Below, in pieces: positions 8,710-17,301 of a stretch of DNA of 41,670 nt. How positions within the stretch are numbered: position 1 is the stretch's first letter; each line of letters begins with the position of its first letter. The notes under the pieces were generated by a model. That model searched no databases and had not been told where the DNA came from. It worked only from the letters and a program-made list of their open reading frames with translations. The position numbers and the translations under genes are program-made. The stretch lies in contig CAYTFK010000023.1 in NCBI GenBank assembly GCA_964436865.1, positions 1 to 41,670 on the forward strand. The letters are read 5' to 3'. This stretch comes from JAXGPP01 sp964436865. Lineage in GTDB: Bacteria > Planctomycetota > Planctomycetia > Pirellulales > Thermoguttaceae.

Positions 8710-9189
8710 TCAGGAATAGAATCCGTCCAGCCCGATGGGCTCGAATGCGTCGCGAAAGTGCTCGATCGTGGGCTTTCCCCGACCGGCCGGCCAGGTGATG
8801 GCGATCACATCGAAACGGGCGCGATACTCCAGCAAACCGTGTCGTTTCAGGTAGCCGACGGCGGTACGGGTGATGCGGCGCTGCTTTTCAGGCGTGACGG
8901 CCTCGGCCGGATGGCCCGCCTCGCCCGATTGGCGGGTCTTGACCTCGACGAAAACCACCGTGCGGCCGTCGACGGCCACCAGATCGATCTCGCCCCATTT
9001 CGCCCGCACGCCGCGGGCGATGATTCTGTACCCCTGGCGGCGGAGGTACCGTGCCGCCACCGCTTCGCCGCGTTCGCCCAGCGATCGCGGCGGCAGCAGG
9101 TTGTCCCACCAATTGCGGAGGGCGGTACGGAGGCTCAAGCCAGTGTCACTCGGCGGCCGGTTTGGCGGCGCGGCGGCGTGCCTTTCCAC
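8710..9189 (-). CDS. yraN: UPF0102/YraN family protein
   Basis: A protein of the YraN family, which has a restriction-endonuclease-like fold and an uncertain cellular role. The conserved core begins with SLGERGEAVAARYLRRQGYRI. It contains the nuclease-fold signature WGEIDLVAVDGRTVVFVEVK (Asp and Glu-x-Lys of a PD-(D/E)xK site) and ends with the usual RFDVIAI segment. The start is uncertain: GTG at 9189 overlaps rplS by 44 nt and lacks a clear ribosome-binding site, while TTG at 9138 would give about 142 residues and begin just after rplS. In many bacteria yraN lies close to rplS and trmD, so the operon context agrees. Confidence 0.9.
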   Translation of the reverse strand: MERHAAAPPNRPPSDTGLSLRTALRNWWDNLLPPRSLGERGEAVAARYLRRQGYRIIARGVRAKWGEIDLVAVDGRTVVFVEVKTRQSGEAGHPAEAVTPEKQRRITRTAVGYLKRHGLLEYRARFDVIAITWPAGRGKPTIEHFRDAFEPIGLDGFYS

Positions 9190-9589
9190 GGCGTTTGGCG
9201 GCCTTCTCGGTAGTGGCTTCGGCGTCCGCCACGGGACGCTCCACGCGGCGTTCCTTGAGCCGGACGGCCTTGCCGACGCGGTCGCGGAGGTAGTAGAGCT
9301 TGGCGCGGCGGACGATGCCGGAGCGTTTCACCTCCACCCGGGCCACCTGTGGCGAGTGGAGAGGGAACTTTCGCTCAACGCCCTCGCCGGCGACGATGCG
9401 GCGGACGGTGAATGTCTCACGGGTGCCCGAACCGCTGCGGGCGATCACCACGCCGTTGAAGATCTGGATGCGTTCCTTCTCGCCTTCGAGGATTCGCACG
9501 TGGACGTCGACAGTATCGCCGATCTGGAACTTCGGCAGTTCGGCCTTCAGGCTCGCTTGCTCGACGAGGTTGAGAATCTGCTGGCTCAT
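9146..9589 (-). CDS. rplS: 50S ribosomal protein L19
   Basis: L19 sits at the 30S-50S interface of the ribosome. From the ATG at 9589 it has 147 residues, longer than the usual 115-120 because of a Lys/Arg/Ala-rich C-terminal tail of about 30 residues. Family landmarks are FQIGDTVDVHVRILEGEKER, GVVIARSGSG, FTVRRI and KRSGIVRRAKLYYLR. An AAGGGAG site lies a few bases before the ATG. The gene follows trmD by 19 nt and overlaps yraN, as part of the ribosomal operon. Confidence 0.97.
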   Translation of the reverse strand: MSQQILNLVEQASLKAELPKFQIGDTVDVHVRILEGEKERIQIFNGVVIARSGSGTRETFTVRRIVAGEGVERKFPLHSPQVARVEVKRSGIVRRAKLYYLRDRVGKAVRLKERRVERPVADAEATTEKAAKRRGKARRRAAKPAAE

Positions 9590-9608
9590 TTGGCTCCCTT
9601 TCTTTGTC

Positions 9609-10316
9609 TTATTGCTGCTCTTGCGGCGCCGCATCGCCGAGCAGGTCCGCCCGGCGTTGCCGGGTGCGCTGGCGGCGATTTTCCTCGCGCCACCGGGCGA
9701 TCTCCTGGTGGTTGCCGCTCAGCAGGATGGGCGGCACCTCCAGGTCGCGGAATACCCTAGGTCGCGTGTATTGGGCAAACTCCAGCAGCCGTTCGGGCGT
9801 GGAGAAGGAATCGTCACCGCTACTCTGTTCGTCTCCCAAAACGTCCGGCACCAGCCGGATCACCGCGTCGATGACCGCCATCGCCGCCACTTCACCCCCG
9901 TTGAGCACAAAATCGCCCAGCGAGATCTCATCCGGCTGGAGGATCAGACGAATGCGTTCGTCGAACCCTTCATACCGTCCGCACAAAAGCACGATCCGTT
10001 CGTGCCCCGCCAGTTCCTCGACAATGCGCTGGTCGAGCGGCCGCCCCTGCGGCGTGAGCATCACCAGATGCCCGGGATCGCTCTGGAGGGCGCGAACCGC
10101 TTCAACAGCCTCGACCACCACGTCAACCTTGAGCACCATGCCCGGCCCGCCGCCGAAAGGCCGATCGTCGACCGACTGGTGTTTGTCCTTGGACCAATCG
10201 CGGGTGTTATGCAAGTGGACCGACACCAATCCTCGCTCGATCGCCAGCTTGAGCAGGCTTTGACCCAGGTAGCCCGAGAAGATCTCGGGGAACAGGGTCA
10301 AGACATCGAAGCGCAT
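9609..10316 (-). CDS. trmD: tRNA (guanine-N1)-methyltransferase
   Basis: TrmD methylates G37 next to the anticodon of a subset of tRNAs and prevents +1 frameshifts. The 235-residue protein is of normal length. It begins MRFDVLTLFPEIF and has the SPOUT trefoil-knot SAM site (CGRYEGFDERI, then SLGDFVLNGGE) together with the substrate loop DDRPFGGGPGMV. The ATG at 10316 is the family start; a longer frame begins inside rpsP and is not supported. It lies 7 nt after rpsP. The usual neighbour rimM is missing between rpsP and trmD. Confidence 0.98.
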   Translation of the reverse strand: MRFDVLTLFPEIFSGYLGQSLLKLAIERGLVSVHLHNTRDWSKDKHQSVDDRPFGGGPGMVLKVDVVVEAVEAVRALQSDPGHLVMLTPQGRPLDQRIVEELAGHERIVLLCGRYEGFDERIRLILQPDEISLGDFVLNGGEVAAMAVIDAVIRLVPDVLGDEQSSGDDSFSTPERLLEFAQYTRPRVFRDLEVPPILLSGNHQEIARWREENRRQRTRQRRADLLGDAAPQEQQ

Positions 10317-10323
10317 CGGGCGA

Positions 10324-10728
10324 CTACCCCGTGGTCTGAGCCCCTCCCCCGGCAGCCTCTGAGCCGGCAGCGTCGCCCTCCGCGGCCCGTTCGCTCCGTG
10401 GAGCGACGATGGGGGCGTCGGGTCGGCGGCGCTGCTGAGCCAGGCGGTCGAGGGCTTGGCGCTGGGTCTCGAAGTGCGTGCCGCCCGCGGCATACTTCTT
10501 GATCAGCACCTTGACCTTGTCCGACGGCTGCGCGCCCACGCCCAGCCAGTACTGGATCCGTTCACTCTTCAAAATCGCCCGGGCGTCGGTGTCGGGAACC
10601 ATGGGGTCGTACGTGCCGAGTTCCTCGAGCACCCGGCCGTCGCGCGGCCGCCGCGAATCGACCGCACAGATGCGGAAGAACGGACGGTGCTTGCGACCCA
10701 TCTTCTTCATACGAATTCGAACTGCCAC
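10324..10728 (-). CDS. rpsP: 30S ribosomal protein S16
   Basis: S16 is an assembly protein of the small ribosomal subunit. The protein has 134 residues. The N-terminal 80 contain the family signature VRIRMKKMGRKHRPFFRI, then VDSRRPRDGRVLEELGTYDP and a C-terminal part with SDKVKVLIKK. The remaining tail is a low-complexity Ala/Gly/Arg extension, longer than in most bacteria. Translation starts at GTG 10728, behind a strong GAGGAG site about 7 nt upstream. The gene follows ffh and a hairpin and leads trmD-rplS-yraN. Confidence 0.97.
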   Translation of the reverse strand: MAVRIRMKKMGRKHRPFFRICAVDSRRPRDGRVLEELGTYDPMVPDTDARAILKSERIQYWLGVGAQPSDKVKVLIKKYAAGGTHFETQRQALDRLAQQRRRPDAPIVAPRSERAAEGDAAGSEAAGGGAQTTG

Positions 10729-10787
10729 GTAGTACTCCTCGTCAGCGTGTCGTTCAACCTCGGGCGGGCAAAACCCGCCGTGTCTCC

Positions 10788-10819
10788 AAAAATCGTTAGC
10801 CGGCGATCAATCACCGGCT
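10788..10819 (-). terminator. Terminator or attenuator between ffh and rpsP
   Basis: Immediately after the ffh stop, the minus strand can form a 10-bp stem (arms 10819-10810 and 10807-10798, one G-U pair) with a 2-nt nominal loop. It is followed within a few bases by five T residues at 10792-10788. A second GC hairpin (about 10762-10780) lies further toward rpsP. The arrangement would end or reduce transcription between ffh and the ribosomal genes. Confidence 0.6.
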
Positions 10820-10823
10820 TCGA

Positions 10824-12317
10824 TCAATCCGGCTTTCGTTTTTGATCACGTTTCTTGCGGCGGGCTTCCTTCTCGCGTTCCTTCTTGAGCTTCGCCCGTT
10901 CCTTGGGCGTAAGTCGCTTGCCCGTACCGATCTTCTGTTTCATCAGCTTCGCGCCCGGATTCAGTGCTCCGGAGCGGGTCAGCTCCTGAACGGCCTGCAT
11001 GCGGCCGCGGATGCCCATGCCCGACATCTTGCGCATGATGTCGGCCATGACGTCGAACTGCTTGATCAGGTTATTGACGTCGTGCGCCTCGACGCCGGCT
11101 CCGGCCGCGATCCGCCGCCGCCGACTCTGATCGATGACGCGGCTCGGGTTGCGGCGCTCGTCGGCGGTCATCGAATTGATCATGCCGTCGATCCGCCGCA
11201 TCTCGCCTTCCATGTCCTCGCCGGCGAGCATTTCGTTGAGGTTGCCCATGGCGCCCATGCCAGGGATCATGCCAAGGATCTTGTTGAGCGGCCCCAGGCG
11301 GCGAGCCTGACCGAGCATCTTGCGGAAGTCGTCGAGGGTGAACTCGCCCTTGCGGAGGCGCTCTTCCTGCTTCCGCATCTCGTCCTGGTCGAACTTCTGC
11401 TGCGCCTGCTCGACAAGCGACAGCACGTCGCCCATCCCCAGGATCCGCCCGGCCATACGGTCGGGATGGAATTCTTCGAGGGCGTCGAGTTGCTCACCGG
11501 TGCCGATGAACTTGATCGGAACGCCGGTAACGTGCTTCACTGACAGAGCCGCACCGCCGCGGGCGTCGCCGTCAAGTTTGGTGAGGATCACGCCGTCGAG
11601 TTCGAGCGCTTCGTTGAACGCCTTGGCGCTGTTGACGGCATCCTGGCCAGTCATGGCGTCGACCACGAAGAGCACCTGATCGGGCTCGATCCGCCGGTCG
11701 ATCCTGGCCAACTGCTCCATTAATTCCTGGTCGACGTGCAAACGGCCGGCGGTGTCGAGCACTACGACATCGGCACCGCTCTGGCGAGCCTGACGGACCG
11801 CGTTCTGGCAGACGGCCACGGGGTCTTTCGATTCCCGCTCGGTGTAGACGGGGATCTCCAGACGCTGGCCGATGACCTCCAACTGGTCGATGGCCGCCGG
11901 GCGCTGCAGGTCGGCGGCAACCAGCAGCGGCTTTCGACCCCGTTCGTGGAGCATGCGCCCGAGCTTGCCGCAGGTGGTCGTCTTGCCGGAACCTTGAAGA
12001 CCGCAGAGCATCACCACAGAGGGGGACGCTCGAAGATGGAGCGACTGGTCGACGGGCCCCATCAGCGCGACCAGTTCCTGATAGACGATCCCCACCAACT
12101 GCTGGCTGGGGTTCAGCGACTTAAGAACCTGCTGGCCTTGGGCCTGATCGGCAACACGGTCGACAAACGCCTTGGCGACAGGGTAGCTGACATCGGCTTC
12201 GAGCAGTGCCTGCTGAACCGCCGTGAGGCCGTCGCGCATGTTCGATTCCGTCAGCTTGCCCTGCCCTCGCAGGGTCTTTAGCGCTGAGGATAGTCCTTGT
12301 TGCAGGGATTCGAACAT
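10824..12317 (-). CDS. ffh: Signal recognition particle protein Ffh
   Basis: Ffh binds signal sequences of nascent membrane proteins together with 4.5S RNA and delivers ribosomes to FtsY by a coupled GTPase cycle. The protein has 497 residues. After the helical N domain it carries the SRP GTPase motifs: G1 GLQGSGKTTTCGKLG, DLQRPAAIDQL, G3 DTAGRLHVD, G4 TKLDGDARGG and G5 FIGTGEQ. The methionine-rich M domain follows (MLGQARRLGPLNKILGMIPGMG, RRRRIAAGAG, MRKMSGMG). The C-terminus is a basic Lys/Arg tail. No clear ribosome-binding site precedes the ATG at 12317. A candidate promoter lies at 12460-12489. Confidence 0.98.
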   Translation of the reverse strand: MFESLQQGLSSALKTLRGQGKLTESNMRDGLTAVQQALLEADVSYPVAKAFVDRVADQAQGQQVLKSLNPSQQLVGIVYQELVALMGPVDQSLHLRASPSVVMLCGLQGSGKTTTCGKLGRMLHERGRKPLLVAADLQRPAAIDQLEVIGQRLEIPVYTERESKDPVAVCQNAVRQARQSGADVVVLDTAGRLHVDQELMEQLARIDRRIEPDQVLFVVDAMTGQDAVNSAKAFNEALELDGVILTKLDGDARGGAALSVKHVTGVPIKFIGTGEQLDALEEFHPDRMAGRILGMGDVLSLVEQAQQKFDQDEMRKQEERLRKGEFTLDDFRKMLGQARRLGPLNKILGMIPGMGAMGNLNEMLAGEDMEGEMRRIDGMINSMTADERRNPSRVIDQSRRRRIAAGAGVEAHDVNNLIKQFDVMADIMRKMSGMGIRGRMQAVQELTRSGALNPGAKLMKQKIGTGKRLTPKERAKLKKEREKEARRKKRDQKRKPD

Positions 12318-12620
12318 GGCGGATTGAGTCGGGAGCCCGTGCAGCTAACGTAAGCTGTTTCAGGGTAGTTGGTTGCGGCCAATGCTCTGCGGCGTTCCGG
12401 GGCCTTGATCCTGGCGCGCAGTCGCTCCGGCCCGCGAGGTCGCCGCAGGGGAATCCAATATAGTAACGCATTTCGGGTGGGTTTGGCAATGCTCTGGGGC
12501 GGCTGATTTGGGTCGCCCCGTGAGACGCGGGCCCTACTCCCCCGAGGGAGTTCATCGATATCGCGTCCGTCGCCACGGTGTACGCACGGGCGTGAACTTG
12601 GGCTCGAGTCAGGCGCAAGA
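12318..12620 (-). other. Intergenic leader of ffh
   Basis: This 303-nt stretch contains the candidate ffh promoter and a leader of about 135 nt. Short frames here have no family resemblance. No U-tract hairpin terminating the upstream glycan gene was seen, so some read-through into ffh is possible. Confidence 0.45.
12460..12489 (-). promoter_or_regulatory. Candidate sigma-70 promoter of ffh
   Basis: TTGCCA (12489-12484), an 18-nt spacer and TACTAT (12465-12460) are found on the minus strand. The predicted start near 12453 leaves a leader of about 135 nt. Confidence 0.45.
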
Positions 12621-14597
12621 CTATCGCAGCATCACGAGGCGGTAGCGGCGAAGGCCCCCATCGCTATCGGCGAAGCGGTAGTCGATTAGCGGAACGAGCG
12701 AAGTATGCCCCTCGGCAGACCATTGCGATTCGGCCAGCCGGGTGAGCGTCGGATCGAATTGCATCCCCTCCGAGGAAAGGTTCTCAACCAACAAGAGATG
12801 GGTAAACCCTTCCGCACGTAAATGGCGGCTGAGATCCTCGGGCGACTCGAGGAGGCGGTCGTAATGCGTCCGCTGCCGATAGAGGTTCTCGCGAGTCACC
12901 CGGCCGTCGAAATAGAACGCCCGATAGTCCTGCGTCAGCAGACGTGCATCGTCGCGGGCGAGTTCGCTGAACAGATTGGCGGCGAACCAAGTCGGCTCGT
13001 GGTGCGCCAAGTAGTCCGCCCGACTCTGCCAGCCAACGGCGACCGGCAATTGGTCGCGGCAACGAACCAGGGCCACCCCGGTCGAAGCGAATAGCACGAC
13101 GGCGAACGTCGCGGCGGCCACCAGGCGTTGGAGAGCGGGCAGGCGGCGCATTTCCATCCACACCCACACGGCGGCCACCGCAAGCAGCGGCACGATGGGG
13201 AGCAGGAAGCGAACGTTCTGCCGGAGCAGAAACCAGATTACCCAATAGGTGCCCGCGACAGCTAGGAGCATTCCAAGGCCGCGCAACCGTCGCACCAGGA
13301 GCAGCCCCGGCAGGGCCAGAGGGAGAACGATTCCCAACTGATGGCCGCGCCCGCCAAACCGCTCCGGATTCATGGTAATGTGCCAGGCGGCCGTCACGAT
13401 CCCCAAGGGGTTCCTGCCTAACGGCGATTTGCTCGGCGGCAACGTACCTCGTTCCGGTGGATGGGCTCCCTGATGAAAGGCTTCGGAAAGGAACGGATAG
13501 ACGGGGTTGCCGCGGTGCCACGCGGCGCGGAGGTACCACAAGCCGCCGACGCTGAGGGCGATGACGGCCACCACCGCCGTTCCCTCAAGAATGAGCCGCC
13601 GCGACTGAGGCCGTCGAGCAAACGTCCAGGCAGCGTGAGCCGCTACCGCCATTGCGAATACCAACGCCACATACTTGGTACCTAAAGCGCCGCCACCGGC
13701 CAGTCCGGCCAAGATGCACCACCGCCGGCCCTCTTCCGCCGCCACCGCCCGCCACCAGGCGGCCAGCGCAAGCGTGGCAAGCATTGCCATCGCGACGTCA
13801 TTCAGAGGCGCGGTCATCTGGTTGTTGACGCCGGGGACGAGCAACACTACCGCTCCAGCACCCCACGCCCAGCAGCGCCCGACAATCGGCGTGGCGAGCA
13901 CCACGGTTGCCAAGGCCAGCAGGATGCCGCACGCCCAGTGAATGAGCCCGGTAGCTACCGGACCATCGAGCGCCAAGCCCCACAGGTACCACATCTCGAC
14001 CAGAAGCGGGAACGTGCTGTTGTCGCTGTCGGGCAGAAAGGTAATCGCCCGATCGGCGAGCCAGGCTTTGGGAAGTTCGATGTGATAACAGAGCGCGTCT
14101 CCGGCAGTCGGTGGCGCTAGCGCGCCGACAAGCGAGCCCAGGCAGGCCAGGCAGGCCAGCGCGATCAGACCTTGACGGAGCCAGCGTGCGGGCTGATCGC
14201 CGCCGTAGAGTTCGATTCGTGCTTTGCCCGACGGCAATGCGATCTCGGCGAGCCCCCGGCCGCCCTCCAGACCGCATGTTTCCAGTTCGACAGTCGCCGG
14301 AAGCGTGCCGGTCGATTCGGCGATCGCGGGTGACGAATTCCGGGTGAGGCAGCGCACCGCAGAGGCACAGCCGGCCAAAGTCAGTATGAGAATGAGCGGC
14401 GGGTCGAGGAGTCCCGCGAGGCCGAGCGCGGCGAGAAGAGTGCCGGAGAGGATCAGGCCGACTCCAAGACTCAACACGGCGACGGTGAGTTGGTCTTCCT
14501 CGCCAAGTTTGAGTCCGGCGAGCACAGGCCGCCCAAGGCCATAGGCGGCCAGCAGGATCATTACCAACGAAATTATGGAAACGAGTTGATCGAGCAT
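12621..14597 (-). CDS. GT39/ArnT-like membrane glycosyltransferase
   Basis: A 658-residue integral membrane protein with at least ten hydrophobic segments across residues 1-500 and a soluble C-terminal portion of about 150 residues. The first large extracytoplasmic loop, after the segment at about 140-165, contains DALCYHIELPKAWLADRAI and FPLLVEMWYLWGLAL. This is the pattern of PMT_2/ArnT-like transferases, which take sugars from polyprenyl-phosphate donors outside the membrane and usually hold a catalytic acidic residue in this loop. The N-terminal three helices form an extra module before the loop. It is the last gene of the surface-glycan cluster and lies 13 nt after a small membrane protein. 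A role in transferring a sugar to the exported glycan or to a protein is inferred; donor and acceptor are unknown. Confidence 0.75.
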   Translation of the reverse strand: MLDQLVSIISLVMILLAAYGLGRPVLAGLKLGEEDQLTVAVLSLGVGLILSGTLLAALGLAGLLDPPLILILTLAGCASAVRCLTRNSSPAIAESTGTLPATVELETCGLEGGRGLAEIALPSGKARIELYGGDQPARWLRQGLIALACLACLGSLVGALAPPTAGDALCYHIELPKAWLADRAITFLPDSDNSTFPLLVEMWYLWGLALDGPVATGLIHWACGILLALATVVLATPIVGRCWAWGAGAVVLLVPGVNNQMTAPLNDVAMAMLATLALAAWWRAVAAEEGRRWCILAGLAGGGALGTKYVALVFAMAVAAHAAWTFARRPQSRRLILEGTAVVAVIALSVGGLWYLRAAWHRGNPVYPFLSEAFHQGAHPPERGTLPPSKSPLGRNPLGIVTAAWHITMNPERFGGRGHQLGIVLPLALPGLLLVRRLRGLGMLLAVAGTYWVIWFLLRQNVRFLLPIVPLLAVAAVWVWMEMRRLPALQRLVAAATFAVVLFASTGVALVRCRDQLPVAVGWQSRADYLAHHEPTWFAANLFSELARDDARLLTQDYRAFYFDGRVTRENLYRQRTHYDRLLESPEDLSRHLRAEGFTHLLLVENLSSEGMQFDPTLTRLAESQWSAEGHTSLVPLIDYRFADSDGGLRRYRLVMLR

Positions 14598-14610
14598 CGT
14601 ACGTTAAGAC

Positions 14611-14826
14611 TCAGTAGAGCCCGACCATCCGGGCGAAATAGACTGTGGTGGCCACCACGACCCAGCCGACAAAGAGCCACGCCTGCCAGGCCGGGATAGG
14701 CCGGCCGGGAGTACCGCCGGCGGGCCGTTCCGGCAGGAGGGTTGCCGCAATCAGTCGGCGGGCCAGACGCATGCGGCGCCGGCTGTCGGTGGTTTCCGGA
14801 TCATCCAGCCGTATCGGCGCGATCAT
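14611..14826 (-). CDS. Small single-helix membrane protein
   Basis: A 71-residue protein with a basic, Arg-rich N-terminal half and one C-terminal transmembrane segment (AWLFVGWVVVATTVYFARM). Its ATG overlaps the stop of the GT9 gene as ATGA, so the two are probably translationally coupled. It ends 13 nt before the GT39-like gene. I recognise no family. The position suggests an accessory subunit of the neighbouring membrane transferase, but that is inference from context only. Confidence 0.6.
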   Translation of the reverse strand: MIAPIRLDDPETTDSRRRMRLARRLIAATLLPERPAGGTPGRPIPAWQAWLFVGWVVVATTVYFARMVGLY

Positions 14827-16088
14827 CGAGAGGTTCCGTGGTCAGAAACGGGGGATTCCAATTCAGCCAACATTTGCTCCACTGTTTCGATAACGTGCTG
14901 CGGTGGCAACCCGCGCATGCAGGGGTGACTCGGCAGGGGGCATTCGTGGCGGTGGCACGGAGAACACTCGGTCGAGTGCCTCAGTACACGAACATCGCGT
15001 CCGGCGGGCCGCCACTGCCGCACCCGGTTCGTGCCGCTGAACAGCACGACTGCGGGCGTACCTGCCGCGGCCGCTACGTGAGCCGGCCCCGAATCGCCGC
15101 CGATGAACAAATCGGCCTGCTCGAGCACCGCTACCAGTTCTGCCACGCTCAGTCTGCCGACCAAATCCACGACCCTTCCTCGTTCGCTCCGCAAGTCGTG
15201 CGGCGGCCGGATAGGGGCGGCGATTATACGTTCGGCGGCGTTTCCCACCAACACGACTACCGCCTGGCGGGATTGCAGGAGCCAGTGGATGAGTGTTCGC
15301 CAATGCTCAGCAGGCCAGCGTTTCGCTTGAGTCCCTGCGCCAACATGGACTACCACCCGCGGCCCCCGCGCGCCAGCGAAGGGCGCCAGCCGCTTGGCAA
15401 CCGCCGAACGGGCAAGGCCGGGCGCCTCGAGAAATGGTCGCCGCTGCTCATCATATTCAGGGCGAATGCCGATCTCGGCCAGCAGCGCCCATCTCGACAG
15501 GACCTCTGGCCGCCGTGCAATGTATCGGGGAGTGTGGGTCAGCAGGAAGCCGCCGCCACCACTCGACCAGCCGAGGCGATGGCGAGCGCCGCACAGCCAG
15601 AGGATGAGGGCGTGGGGAAATTCGCCGCGAACGTCGATCCCAAGGTCGATCTTTCGCCGGCGCAAGGTCAGGCCCCACCACACCGTCGCTGCCAGCCAGC
15701 CAAGCCGGCGGTCGCGAGAGAACCGGTTCACGCCGCAAACGTGAACCTGATCGACCTCCGGTATCAGTTCGAATACTTCACGATTCCAGGGGGCGGCTAA
15801 TACCTCGATCGACGCCGCGGGATAATGCCTCCGCAGCGTGCGGAAGAGGACCGTCGAGATCACCGCATCGCCCAAGTGATCCAATTGGATGACGAGGATC
15901 GTCCGGGGCTCGAGGGAAGACTCATTCGCGCTTCGGCCCAGTATTGCCTGCACCCGGCGGAGGGCCGACATGGCGAGCGTGCCCAGCAGATCGATCGCCG
16001 CGAAAACTACTCGCCATCGCAACCGCACGTAGCGGTAGCGACCTAGGGGCCGTTTCCGGAGTTGGCGAAGTGGCGCAGCTTGGGGCAT
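14823..16088 (-). CDS. GT9 heptosyltransferase-like glycosyltransferase
   Basis: A GT-B enzyme of the ADP-heptose:LPS heptosyltransferase family (WaaC/WaaF/RfaQ type). The N-domain begins with ILVIQLDHLGDAVISTVLFR. The C-domain has VVVHVGAGTQAKRWPAEHW and the nucleotide-sugar site FIGGDSGPAHVAAAAGTPAV followed by VLFSGTN. About 70 basic and hydrophobic residues precede the catalytic core and may tether the protein to the membrane. The family adds heptose or a similar sugar to lipid A core; the true sugar here is unknown. I place the start at ATG 16088 (GGA 6 nt upstream, 421 residues). GTG 16124 is an alternative that overlaps the GT4 gene by 11 nt. A C-terminal cysteine cluster (CSPCHRHECPLPSHPC) is typical of planctomycete and other GT9 proteins. 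Confidence 0.88.
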   Translation of the reverse strand: MPQAAPLRQLRKRPLGRYRYVRLRWRVVFAAIDLLGTLAMSALRRVQAILGRSANESSLEPRTILVIQLDHLGDAVISTVLFRTLRRHYPAASIEVLAAPWNREVFELIPEVDQVHVCGVNRFSRDRRLGWLAATVWWGLTLRRRKIDLGIDVRGEFPHALILWLCGARHRLGWSSGGGGFLLTHTPRYIARRPEVLSRWALLAEIGIRPEYDEQRRPFLEAPGLARSAVAKRLAPFAGARGPRVVVHVGAGTQAKRWPAEHWRTLIHWLLQSRQAVVVLVGNAAERIIAAPIRPPHDLRSERGRVVDLVGRLSVAELVAVLEQADLFIGGDSGPAHVAAAAGTPAVVLFSGTNRVRQWRPAGRDVRVLRHSTECSPCHRHECPLPSHPCMRGLPPQHVIETVEQMLAELESPVSDHGTSR

Positions 16089-16113
16089 GAGGCGTCCGTG
16101 AATGGATAGAGAC

Positions 16114-17283
16114 TCAGCGAGCACACTCCAACGGTTGAAGCGGGAGTTTTTGCGGGCCGGCTGCTTGCTGTCTGCGGCGAGGTTTCACGACACGGTGGTA
16201 GCCTTCGGCAGTCGCGCGGGCCGCGGCGTCCCAGGAGTAGTTGCGGCGAACCAGATCGGCCAAAGCCGGGTCGCGGCCGGCTGCCAAGGCACTCGACACC
16301 GCGCTGCGGATTGAAGCGGGACGGCCGGGGTCAACATACCGCGCATACGGCCCGAAATATTCGCCGGCACAGCCGCGCCACGGCAGCACCAGCGGAGTGC
16401 CCGTCATGGCTGCTTCAAGTGCGGCAAGCCCGGGGGTCTCATACCAACTGGCCATCACCAGGCAGCCGCAAGCCGCATAAGCGCTGGCCAACAATGGATC
16501 GTCGTGCTCAAGGCGACCGACAAAACGGACGTGCTCGCCGGCATTCCGACGGCACTCGGCCGCGTAGTGCTCGTGGCCGGGCACCTCGACGCCCAACACC
16601 ACGATGGGAAGGGAAGAACCTCGCATTGCCCTGAGGAAACCAAGTTGGTTCTTCCGCGGCTCGATCCGTCCGGCGTAGAGGATGAATTGATCACAGCCGA
16701 CGAGCGAGGCGAAGGGTTCCGGCGAGGCGCGGGCGAATGAGGCGTGTGCACCGTTCGGCACGACGTGGATCCGCTCAGCCGGCACGCCGAACAGGCCGGT
16801 CAGTTGGGCCGCCTCGGCCTTCGAGTTGGGCATCAGAAGGTCGACGCCGTGATAGAGTTGACGGCGCCAGGAAGGCAAGCGCGGGCAAACCCGCCGAGTT
16901 GCCAGCACACCGCAACCGGCGGCGCGTCGCCACCACGGCCGGGGTTCGGCCCAGATCGCCGCACGGTCGTACCAGGCGATCGTCGACAGGACCACCGGTA
17001 TTCCTTGCCGCCGTGCGGCCTCGACCAGCGGGAGGTGCTCGCGAAGGGTGCCAAACAGGTGCAGGCAGTCAGCTTCGGCAAGTCGTTCTTCCCATGGCCG
17101 CCATGGGCCGGCGTTGATTCCCCTGGCAGCCAGTGCCCTGGCGGTAGCGAGCATCTGAATCTCGCCTCCTCCGGGAGCGTCCAGCGCGGTGAGCTTCCCC
17201 GCCATGAGGACGCGCAGTCCGGCGGCGGAAGAGGGCGGTGCGTTGAGCGGTGCCAACGGCTTGATCAGCATTTGGTTGTGCAT
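16114..17283 (-). CDS. GT4 family glycosyltransferase
   Basis: A 389-residue retaining GT-B glycosyltransferase. The N-domain loop is GKLTALDAPGGGEIQMLATA. The C-domain has FILYAGRIEPRKNQLGFLRA and the acidic E-x7-E motif in ASWYETPGLAALEAAMTGTP, which binds the nucleotide sugar. It probably adds one sugar to the lipid-linked glycan on the cytoplasmic face. The ATG at 17283 is preferred; the longer frame begins with TTG 17301, directly adjoining the preceding TAG. The gene follows the NodB-type deacetylase gene by 18 nt and precedes the GT9 gene by 25 nt. Confidence 0.88.
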   Translation of the reverse strand: MHNQMLIKPLAPLNAPPSSAAGLRVLMAGKLTALDAPGGGEIQMLATARALAARGINAGPWRPWEERLAEADCLHLFGTLREHLPLVEAARRQGIPVVLSTIAWYDRAAIWAEPRPWWRRAAGCGVLATRRVCPRLPSWRRQLYHGVDLLMPNSKAEAAQLTGLFGVPAERIHVVPNGAHASFARASPEPFASLVGCDQFILYAGRIEPRKNQLGFLRAMRGSSLPIVVLGVEVPGHEHYAAECRRNAGEHVRFVGRLEHDDPLLASAYAACGCLVMASWYETPGLAALEAAMTGTPLVLPWRGCAGEYFGPYARYVDPGRPASIRSAVSSALAAGRDPALADLVRRNYSWDAAARATAEGYHRVVKPRRRQQAAGPQKLPLQPLECAR

Positions 17284-17301
17284 CCTTGCGTGCCCATCCA
17301 A

